Source: DASVBE01 sp963770375 (GTDB lineage Bacteria; Actinomycetota; Actinomycetes; Streptosporangiales; Streptosporangiaceae). From it: 64,000 bases of DNA. The position numbers and the translations under genes were made by a program. Location of the stretch: the NCBI GenBank assembly GCA_963770375.1, contig CAVYPM010000003.1, positions 12,181 through 76,180 on the forward strand, given 5' to 3'. A model generated the notes under the pieces. It had not been told where the DNA came from. It did no database searches and saw only the letters and a list, made by a program, of their open reading frames with translations. Below are positions 50,822 to 57,988 of the stretch, in pieces (the first letter of the stretch is position 1; every line of letters starts with the position of its first letter).

Positions 50822-51378
50822 GACGGCCTTCGTCCAGATTCGGTGTGCCATAGATCGGGTGGGGCGGTGCTCGCGGTCATCCTGGCCGGGGGGATGGCGA
50901 GCACCGGGCAGCTGGCTTTGCGCATGACCTGGTCGGGTACGCTGCCCCGGACCAGGCGGCTGAGGGCCGGCCGCGGGCGGCGGGTCAGCACGATCAGGTC
51001 CGCTGGCCACGCGGCCGCCTGCCACGCGATCGCGGCGGCCACATCGCCGCGCCGGGCATCCACCACGACGGTGGTGGCCCGCGGGCCGCCGCACGCCCAG
51101 GCCGCCAGCAGGGCCTCCTCCAGCACGGCCGTGGCCTCGCCGGGCGTCTCCAGGTAAACCCTGCCGACGATGGGCAGCGGCGGGTCGCAGGTCCGCACGT
51201 GGACCAGGCGCAGCACACCGTTGCCCGGGGCGCAGATCCGCGCCGCCACCGCCAGCGCCGGATATGCCTGGTCCGGCGCGCGCACCGGCACGAGGATCCG
51301 GCGGAACCAGGAGCCGCCGTCCCCGCGGTATTCGCCACCGCCGGGAACGGTCATCTCGCGCTGGTCTAGCGTCAGCAT
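50818..51378 (-). CDS. Universal stress protein (UspA) family
   Basis: 186 aa. A single Usp domain: RRILVPVRAPDQAYPALAVA at the start, VVVDARRGDVAAAIAWQAAA in the middle and LSRLVRGSVPDQVMRKASCP at the end, where the ATP-binding GxxGS-like loop reads VRGSVPDQVM. Whether it binds ATP is uncertain because the usual G-2x-G-9x-G(S/T) is imperfect. ATG 51378 gives a 25-aa tail before the domain. It is the first gene of a two-gene operon with the zinc-ribbon protein and divergent from the STAND protein gene. Confidence 0.8.
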   Translation of the reverse strand: MLTLDQREMTVPGGGEYRGDGGSWFRRILVPVRAPDQAYPALAVAARICAPGNGVLRLVHVRTCDPPLPIVGRVYLETPGEATAVLEEALLAAWACGGPRATTVVVDARRGDVAAAIAWQAAAWPADLIVLTRRPRPALSRLVRGSVPDQVMRKASCPVLAIPPARMTASTAPPDLWHTESGRRPS

Positions 51379-51433
51379 CACGCCAACCTCCCGGGGATCG
51401 CTGCGGCCGGTTCCACTGTTGGCCCGGGCGGGG

Positions 51434-51483
51434 GTGGTCACCACACGTGATCGGTCACTGGACTGCCCACAGGACTGCCCACA
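51434..51483. promoter_or_regulatory. Palindrome and tandem repeat in the USP/STAND divergent region
   Basis: GTGGTCACCAC (51434-51444) is an 11-bp palindrome. GGACTGCCCACA then occurs twice in tandem (51460-51471, 51472-51483). The sites lie in the 247-bp region between the USP start (51378) and the STAND gene start (51626), and could bind the XRE domain of the STAND protein or another regulator. Confidence 0.4.
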
Positions 51484-51625
51484 GGAATCGGCGGCGGGCC
51501 GCCCCGGTGACCGCTGACCTGGACGGATGGGTGATGGCGGCGGCGGGCGGGGCTGCGTACTGTTGGGGCAGGATCGGTTCAGCCCGCGGCGGGCCGCCGG
51601 CGGCGGGGCCGGAGAGGACGCTGGG

Positions 51626-54600
51626 GTGGGCGAGCCTGGGCTGAGTTTCGCTGGGCTGCTGCGGCAGCTGCGGTCAGAGGCGAAGCTGACGCAGGAGGAG
51701 CTGGCGGCGGCGGCGCGCCTGTCCCCGCGGTCAGTCAGCGACCTGGAACGGGGCATTAACCGCACCGCGCACAAGGACACCGCCGTGTTGCTGGCCGGGG
51801 CGCTGGGCCTGGCGGAGCCGGCCCGGGAACTGTTCGTGGCCGCAGCCCGCGGCAAGGCCCCAGCCGCACAGGTGCTGACCGCTGGCCGCAGCACGGGGCC
51901 GCCGCCCGCCGGAGCAGCGGCTGATTCTCCGTACCGCGGGCTCAGAGCGTTCGAGGAGCAGGACGCGGAGTTGTTCTTCGGCCGTGAAGCGGCTACCGCC
52001 CAGGTGCTGGAGCGGATGTCGCAGCACGTGGCGGGCCCGGGCCTGCTGATGGTGTCCGGGGTGTCCGGTGCGGGCAAGTCGTCGCTGCTGCGGGCGGGGG
52101 TGCTGCCACGGGTCCGGGCTTGCGGGCTGGCGGCCGCGCCGGGGGCGGCGTCGTGGCCCTGCCTGGTGTTCACCCCCACCCGGGCGCCGTTGGACGAGCT
52201 GGCGGTGCAGGTGGGGCTGCTGGCAGGCGCGGACGCGGCGGCGGTGCGGCGCGAACTGGAGGCGGATCCGGCCGGGTTCGCGCTGACTGCGCGGCAGGCC
52301 GCCCTGGCCCGGCCAGCCGGGCCCGCAGTGGATCTGGCAGGCCCCGCGAGGAACCGCGATCGGCCGCCGCCGCAGCAGCGCCGTTTGCTGCTGGTGGTGG
52401 ATCAGTTCGAGGAGCTGTTCACCCACTGCGCCGATGAGGGGCAGCGACGGGCATTCATAACGGCCCTGCATGCGGCCGCCACCGCCGGGCATGGGCCGGA
52501 CCAGACACCGGCGTCACTGGCCGTGCTGGGTGTGCGCGCCGACTTCGAGGCCCGGTGCGCGGACTACCCGCAGCTGGCCGGCCCGGTCCAGGACCGCTAC
52601 CTGGTCACCGCGATGACCGGGCGGCAGCTGCGGATGGCCATCACCGAACCAGCCAAGAAAGCCGGCTCCAAGGTCGACGACGACCTGACCGACCTGCTCC
52701 TGGCCGAGATGCGGAACGGCCAGCCCGGGACCTTCGGCGCCGGGGTGCTGCCGTTGCTGTCCCACGCCCTGGACCAGACCTGGCGCAGCCGGACCGGGGA
52801 AACCCTCACCCTTGCCGATTACGAAAGAACCGGTGGCATCGAGGGGGCCGTCGCGGGCAGCGCGCAGCGCGTCTACGACGGTCTCACCCCAGGCGAGCAA
52901 ACCGCCGCCCGGCAGGTCTTCCTGCGGCTGGCCGCCACCAGCAGCGACGGCGTGGATACCGCCGACCGGGCCACCAGGGCCGAGCTGACCGAGGGCAAGA
53001 GCCCCGCCGACGCCCAGGATGTGGAGACAGTCCTGGAGGCCTTCGCCGCCGAACGGCTGCTCACCCTTGCCGCCGGCACCGTGGAACTCAGCCACGAGGT
53101 GCTGCTGACCGCCTGGCCGCTGCTGCGCGACACCTGGCTCACGGACACCCGCGCGGACCGGATCGTCCGCACCCGGCTGTCCACCACCGCCGCCGAGTGG
53201 GCCCATCATTCCCGCGACCCGTCCTACCTCTACGGCGGCAGCCTGCTCCAGGCCGCCACCGACACCACATCCCGGATCGGCGCCGACCCCGCCCGGCACC
53301 CGCTCAGCCAAACCGAAACCGACTTCCTGCACGCTAGCGACCGCGCATACCACCGAACCGTGCGCCGGCGCCACCGCCTCATCGCCCTGCTGACCGCCTT
53401 GGTGCTCGGGTTCGCCACGGCCACGGCACTGGCCGTCCGCGCCAGCCACCAGGTGACACAGCAACGTAACATCCTGATCTCCACGCTGCTGATCCGCCAA
53501 AGCCAGCAGCTGGGCCACGTCAACCCCGCCCTGTCCAGACTGCTGAGCGTCGCGGCATGGCGCATTAACCCCTCCAGCGCCGCCCGCTACGCCATGCTGG
53601 CCGCTGTTGCCGCTGTTGCCCGCCCCGGCATCATCGCGGTCCTCACCAGCGACGGCGGCGCGGTCACCTCGGTCGCGTTCAGCCCCGACGGCAGAACGCT
53701 GGCCACCGGCAACACCGATGGCACTACCCGGTTGTGGGACATGGCCAGCCACCGGCAGATCGCCGCCCTCACCGGCCCCACCGGCCCGGTTGACTCGGTC
53801 GCGTTCAGCCCCGACGGCAGAACGCTGGCCACCGGCAACACCGATGGCACCGCCCGGTTGTGGGACATGGCGACCCACCGGCAGATCGCCGCCCTCACCG
53901 GCCCCACCGGCCCGGTTAGCTCGGTCGCGTTCCGCCCGGACGGCACGACCCTGGCCACCGGCGGCGCCGACGCCAGGGCGCGGTTGTGGGACGTGGCCAA
54001 CCACCGCCCGGGCGACAGTCTCCCCACCGCCCCCACCGGCCCGGTCAGCTCGGTGGCGTTCAGCCCGGACGGCGCGACCCTGGCTGCTGGCAGTGCCAAT
54101 GGCGTCTGGCTGTGGGGCCTGCCCGCCCCGTGCAACTGCCTCACCTCCCCCACCCCCGCCGCGCGGCTCACCGGCTCGGCCGGCGCGGTTAGCTCGGTGG
54201 CGTTCAGCCCGGACGACGCGATCCTGGCTGCTGGCCGCGGCGACGGCACCGTCCAGCTGTGGGACACGGCCACCGAGGAGCAGATCGCCACCCTCACCCG
54301 CCACCACGGCACTGTCACCTCGGTGGCGTTCAGCCCGGACAGCACGATCCTGGCTATTGGCAGCGGTGACGGCACCGTCCAGCTGTGGGACAGGGCCATC
54401 CGCCGGCAGATCGCCACCCTCACCAGCGCCACCGGCACTGTCACCTCGGTGGCGTTCAGCCGGGACGGCAAGACCCTCGCGGCCGGCCGCGCCGACCACA
54501 CCGTCCGGCTGTGGGATGTCGCCTACCTCGTGAACGCGGTACCGCGCCTGTGCGCAGCGGCAGGGCGGTCCCTGACACGCGCCGAGTGGGCACGATACGT

Positions 54601-54634
54601 GCCAGTCCTGGCCTACCAGAAGGTCTGCCCGTAA
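51626..54634 (+). CDS. XRE HTH - STAND NTPase - WD40 protein
   Basis: About 1002 aa from GTG 51626 (GGAGAGG 8-14 bases ahead). Residues about 6-75 form an XRE-type HTH (LLRQLRSEAKLTQEELAAAA then RLSPRSVSDLERG). An nSTAND1-type ATPase follows: SPYRGLRAFEEQDAELFFGR, Walker A GVSGAGKS (145-152), Walker B LLLVVDQFEELFT, and the helical LSHEVLLTAWPLLRDTW. One TM helix lies near 585-605 (LIALLTALVLGFATATALAV). Seven WD40 repeats fill 678-968, each with SVAFSPDG...LWD, enough for a closed propeller; a small Cys-containing tail ends the protein. STAND proteins are ligand-triggered oligomeric switches. Sensor repeats would face outward or inward depending on orientation; function unknown. Confidence 0.9.
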   Translation: MGEPGLSFAGLLRQLRSEAKLTQEELAAAARLSPRSVSDLERGINRTAHKDTAVLLAGALGLAEPARELFVAAARGKAPAAQVLTAGRSTGPPPAGAAADSPYRGLRAFEEQDAELFFGREAATAQVLERMSQHVAGPGLLMVSGVSGAGKSSLLRAGVLPRVRACGLAAAPGAASWPCLVFTPTRAPLDELAVQVGLLAGADAAAVRRELEADPAGFALTARQAALARPAGPAVDLAGPARNRDRPPPQQRRLLLVVDQFEELFTHCADEGQRRAFITALHAAATAGHGPDQTPASLAVLGVRADFEARCADYPQLAGPVQDRYLVTAMTGRQLRMAITEPAKKAGSKVDDDLTDLLLAEMRNGQPGTFGAGVLPLLSHALDQTWRSRTGETLTLADYERTGGIEGAVAGSAQRVYDGLTPGEQTAARQVFLRLAATSSDGVDTADRATRAELTEGKSPADAQDVETVLEAFAAERLLTLAAGTVELSHEVLLTAWPLLRDTWLTDTRADRIVRTRLSTTAAEWAHHSRDPSYLYGGSLLQAATDTTSRIGADPARHPLSQTETDFLHASDRAYHRTVRRRHRLIALLTALVLGFATATALAVRASHQVTQQRNILISTLLIRQSQQLGHVNPALSRLLSVAAWRINPSSAARYAMLAAVAAVARPGIIAVLTSDGGAVTSVAFSPDGRTLATGNTDGTTRLWDMASHRQIAALTGPTGPVDSVAFSPDGRTLATGNTDGTARLWDMATHRQIAALTGPTGPVSSVAFRPDGTTLATGGADARARLWDVANHRPGDSLPTAPTGPVSSVAFSPDGATLAAGSANGVWLWGLPAPCNCLTSPTPAARLTGSAGAVSSVAFSPDDAILAAGRGDGTVQLWDTATEEQIATLTRHHGTVTSVAFSPDSTILAIGSGDGTVQLWDRAIRRQIATLTSATGTVTSVAFSRDGKTLAAGRADHTVRLWDVAYLVNAVPRLCAAAGRSLTRAEWARYVPVLAYQKVCP
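53671..53922 (+). repeat. 126-bp near-identical WD40 unit duplication
   Basis: The first two WD40 units (starting 53671 and 53797) are almost identical over the full 126-bp (42-aa) unit at DNA level, and the third unit (53923) keeps the same phase. The remaining four units differ much more. This indicates recent unit amplification inside the gene. Confidence 0.75.
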
Positions 54635-54663
54635 CCGCCGGTGCCTACTCGAGGGAGGGGTTA

Positions 54664-55011
54664 ATGACGCTCTACATGTACCAGGCCTCCTACACCGCCA
54701 AGTCGATGGCCGCTCAGCTCACCGACCCGCACGACCCCATGGAAGCGATAAGGCCGACTCTGACGGAAGTGGGAGCCACGATCGTGGTGGCGGGCTTCCC
54801 GTTCGGCGAGTATGACCTCGTGATCGTGTATGAGGCCCCTGATGACGTGACCGCGGCCAGCGTGGCGATGGCGGTGGCCGCCGCGGGCGAGGTCAAGTCA
54901 GCCAAGACCACGCGACTGCTCAGCGGGCAGGAATGGCTTGAATCACTGCGCAAGCGCAGGATCGTCACCATCCGCAAACCGCGTCCGCCGGGCGGCGATC
55001 AGCAGCAGTGA
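54664..55011 (+). CDS. GYD domain protein
   Basis: 115 aa. MTLYMYQASYTAKSMAAQLT followed by ATIVVAGFPFGEYDLVIVYE is the GYD family pattern (FGEYDLVxIxE), ferredoxin-like small proteins of unknown function. The ribosome site AGGGAGGGG is 3 bases before ATG 54664, so it is strongly translated. It begins 29 bp after the STAND gene, probably in the same transcript. Confidence 0.85.
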   Translation: MTLYMYQASYTAKSMAAQLTDPHDPMEAIRPTLTEVGATIVVAGFPFGEYDLVIVYEAPDDVTAASVAMAVAAAGEVKSAKTTRLLSGQEWLESLRKRRIVTIRKPRPPGGDQQQ

Positions 55012-55065
55012 CCAGACCCCGGTGGGACAACGGCAAGCCCACCGCTCAAGCCGCGGTCACGAGCT

Positions 55066-55461
55066 TCAGGTGATCCGGCGGACGGTGGCCCCGGCCCGGA
55101 TGGCCCGGGGGATCTCCGCCACCTCGTCGACAACCTCCAGCAGGTGAGCGATCTGGCCCGCGGGTGCGTCCGAGCTGACCTGGACGGCATAGCCGATACC
55201 CGTGGACTGCCAGGTTGCGGTGTCGAACCCGCCGGCCGCGGTGACCCGGGCCCCGTTCAGCTCGATCCCCAGCGCCGCGGCCTCCCGGTACAGGTCATTG
55301 AGAACGCACCCGGCCGCCGCCAGATGCAGCAGATGGCCACCCGTGAAGGCGCCTTCCACCGTGACCCCACCCGGGGTCCACCGGTGCGGGAAGCGGATGG
55401 CCGCCGCAGAGGCGGACATCAGTGACCCCGCGCCGACAGCGACCTCAAAGCGATCGTCCAT
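55066..55461 (-). CDS. OsmC-like protein
   Basis: 131 aa. VEGAFTGGHLLHLAAAGCVL contains the first OsmC Cys; the second conserved Cys is absent near the C-terminus (AEIPRAIRAGATVR). Shorter than canonical OsmC (about 140). Function unknown, peroxide reduction doubtful. ATG 55461; an upstream in-frame extension to 55500 is not conserved. It converges on the GYD gene, with 54 bp between. Confidence 0.72.
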   Translation of the reverse strand: MDDRFEVAVGAGSLMSASAAAIRFPHRWTPGGVTVEGAFTGGHLLHLAAAGCVLNDLYREAAALGIELNGARVTAAGGFDTATWQSTGIGYAVQVSSDAPAGQIAHLLEVVDEVAEIPRAIRAGATVRRIT

Positions 55462-55522
55462 AACCGGCTCCCTCCACCACCGGCACGGCCGGCGGCTCAA
55501 CGCGGTGGCTCCAGGATCCCGC

Positions 55523-56538
55523 TTAGCCCAGGGTTGCGGCGGCGAGGCTGGTCAGGTGGCTGATCAGGCTGGGCGCAGGCAGCCGGGCGAGGGTGTCAGA
55601 GATCTCGCTGGATGCGTAGGCCCGGTGCTCGGGGGCCGCGCCCGGGTCCAGTGCCACGCTGGCCTGGGCCTCCAGGAAGTTGAGCCGGCAAGCGATATAC
55701 ATGCCGAACGACTGCTCGTCGCGCAGCTGGCCGGGGCCCCCGCCAGCGCGGTAGGCGACCAGGGTCCGCTGCACTGCGGCATCATCGGCTGTGCCGTCGT
55801 CCTGGCCGTGCCAGAACATCAGGAGCCCGGCAAGCTCACGGCCGGGGCAGGCCGGCCCGGCATCGTCCCAGTCGAGCACGGCCAGCTCGCCAGAGGCCTC
55901 GACCAGCACGTTGCCGGGGTGCAGGTCCCGGTGGCAGGTGACCAGCCGGTCCCCGGCCATGGGGGTCACCAGATCAGCCAGGTCGCAGAGCAAGCCGGCC
56001 TGCCCGGCCATCGCCTCCGCCCAGCCGGCTCCTTGCCCGCGCGCAGCGTCCGCGAGCTGGTCCCAGGTCGCAGGCGCAGGAACGGTGTCATACCAGGGGT
56101 CGACCGCACCCCGGCCGGCCGGGCCAGAGCGTGCAGCCGTCCAGCCAGGTCGCCGATCGCAGCGGCCAGCCCGGGGCCGGCCAGGTCCACGGGCACGCCA
56201 TCAATCCAGCGGTACAGCCGCAGCCAGCCGCCACCCTGACCGGGGGCCAGCTCCTGGAGGAACCGCCCGCCCCGGCCGGGCAGGCTGCCAGGCAGCCGGA
56301 TACCCGCAGACTCCAGGTGCGCGGTGAAGGCTACTTCCGTGCGTACCGGCTCCTCGTCAGATTCCCAGAACAGTTCCTTGACGGCGTAGCGCTCCGCGCC
56401 CAGATCCAGGCACCACACTCGTCCCATCGCACCCCGCGACACCGGGATCAGCGCGGCTCCGGGTTCTGCCGTCAGCCCGAATGCGCCGCAGACGAGCCCG
56501 ATGCTCTCGCTGCCGCCACTGATCACGTCCCCAGGCAA
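55523..56538 (-). pseudogene. APH-fold phosphotransferase, frameshifted
   Basis: The N-lobe frame (56538 or GTG 56526 to about 56120) reads SRGAMGRVWCLDLGAERYAV and KELFWESDEEPVRTEVAFTA, a glycine-loop and Lys/Glu pair. The C-lobe frame (from about 56105 to 55523) reads WYDTVPAPATWDQLADAARG, then CHRDLHPGNVLVEASGELAV and LDWDDAGP, the catalytic loop and DWD. Between them the frame changes near 56105-56125. The corrected protein is about 338 aa with all kinase residues, so the indel is probably an error. Substrate unknown. The gene lies 38 bp from the reductase gene on the same strand. Confidence 0.82.
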
Positions 56539-56576
56539 CCAGCTGCCGATGATCGCGGCAACCAGGTATCCCCCGG

Positions 56577-57006
56577 CTACGCGCGCCTGAGCTCGAGCAC
56601 GGGAATGATGCGGACTCCGGCCGTCTGGCGTTCGTACTCGGCGAAGCCCGGGTAGCGCCGCGCTTGCTCGGCGTAGATGCGGTCGCGTTCGGCGCCGGTC
56701 AGTTCGCGGACGCTCACCTTGTAGGTCTCGGTTCCGCGCTCGACACTGCCGTCACCGGCGGCGGTCAGGTTGCGGTACCAGTCCGGGTTGTCCGGGCGCT
56801 CCGCCCTTGGTTGCGAAGACGTAGATGGTGTCCGGCTCGGTGTCGTTCGGGAGGTACATCGCCGGGGTGACGCGCTCCTGCCCGGTCTTGCGGCCGCGGT
56901 GATGCACCAGGACCATCGGAGCGCCCTCGAAGACGCCGCCAACCTTGCCCTCGTTCGCCCGGAACTCCGCGATGGTCTTCGCGTTCCAGTCGCGCGGGTC
57001 GCTCAT
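56577..57006 (-). pseudogene. Deazaflavin (F420)-dependent nitroreductase-family protein, frameshifted
   Basis: The first frame (57006 to about 56815) reads ANEGKVGGVFEGAPMVLVHH then GRKTGQERVTPAMY, the F420-binding half of Ddn/DUF385 proteins. The second frame (about 56810 to 56577) continues PDNPDWYRNLTAAGDGSVER and RYPGFAEYERQTAGVRIIPV. A one-base change near 56800-56812 joins them into a normal protein of about 142 aa. The family uses reduced F420 to reduce quinones or other electrophiles. ATG 57006 overlaps the esterase stop (ATGA). Confidence 0.85.
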
Positions 57007-57926
57007 GCCGGGCTCCTTTCGCTGACGCGTTCTGCGCTGGCCAGATGCGCCGACAGGAGCTGCCCGGCCCGGTCCAGCGCCGCGGCCGCCTCATCGAGGA
57101 TCGGGTAAGCGGACTGGAACACGTGCGGAACCCCGGCGGTGATGTCCAGGGTGACGTCGACGTCGGCGATCGCCGCCTGCCGGGCCAGGCGGATGGCGTC
57201 ATCGAGGAGAACCTCGTGCGTCCCGGCCTGGATGATCAGCGGCGGCAGGCCGGACAGGTCCGCGAAGACCGGGCTGATCAGGCCCAGAGCGGCATCCTGG
57301 CCCGCCGTATAGTCGGCGACCCGGGCCGGGAACGCCTGCGGGGTGAACAGCGGGTCCGCCTCGCTCTTGGTCTCCATCGTTACCCCGGACAAGGTCAGGT
57401 CGGCATACGGCGACATGACGAAGGCCGCCGCAGGCAGCGGCAGGCCGTGATCGCGGGCGTTGACCAAGGTGGCGACGGCGAGCCCGCCGCCCGCGGACTC
57501 CCCCGCGAAGGCGATGTCCGAGGGGGCCGTGCCGCCCCGCAGGAGAGCTTCGTAGGCCGCCAGCGCATCGTCGACCGCGGCCGGATACGGGTGCTCGGGG
57601 GCGAGCCGGTAGTCGACGGAGATGACCCTGGCAGCGGTCCGCCGGCCGACCTGCGCGGCCAGGCCAGCGGGCTGGAAGGCGTCCCCGATCACATACACGC
57701 CGCCGTGGAAGTACAGGACAGTATGGCGGGCTTCGATTCCGTCGACGGTGATCTCGGCGACTGGCACGCCGCCCAGTGAGCCCGCGGTCACGGTCACACC
57801 GGCGGGCAGCGGCTGCGCCGAGGCGTACTCCCGCGTCAGCCGCCGCAGCTCACTGACGTCACTGTCGAACGGCAAGGCGGACTGCCGCAGGATCGCGTCA
57901 AGGGTCTCTCGCTGTTCAGCGCTCAT
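57003..57926 (-). CDS. Alpha/beta-hydrolase esterase (HSL-type)
   Basis: 307 aa. VLYFHGGVYVIGD (HGG oxyanion hole), SVDYRLAPEHPYPAAVDDAL, the nucleophile elbow AFAGESAGGGLAVA with Ser, the Asp near FTPQAFPA/EVLLDD and VPHVFQ with the catalytic His are the hormone-sensitive lipase family marks. The ATG at 57926 has AAGGAG 9 bases upstream. It is first of a two-gene operon with the F420-type reductase and divergent from the MalT-like regulator gene. Substrates are probably short acyl esters. Confidence 0.9.
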   Translation of the reverse strand: MSAEQRETLDAILRQSALPFDSDVSELRRLTREYASAQPLPAGVTVTAGSLGGVPVAEITVDGIEARHTVLYFHGGVYVIGDAFQPAGLAAQVGRRTAARVISVDYRLAPEHPYPAAVDDALAAYEALLRGGTAPSDIAFAGESAGGGLAVATLVNARDHGLPLPAAAFVMSPYADLTLSGVTMETKSEADPLFTPQAFPARVADYTAGQDAALGLISPVFADLSGLPPLIIQAGTHEVLLDDAIRLARQAAIADVDVTLDITAGVPHVFQSAYPILDEAAAALDRAGQLLSAHLASAERVSERSPA

Positions 57927-57988
57927 GGAGGATCTCCTTGTCACGGCTTTAGGGTTACGCGATTGCCCACAGGCTCACTTCCAGCCAG

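Noticed and set aside
52514..54499. A 661-codon repetitive open frame opposite the STAND-WD40 gene
   Set aside because: Its repeats simply mirror the WD40 repeats on the plus strand.
53641..54530. Regular repeats that might suggest a CRISPR array
   Set aside because: The period is 126 bp in frame with protein repeats (SVAFSPDG...LWD); there is no short-repeat/spacer structure.
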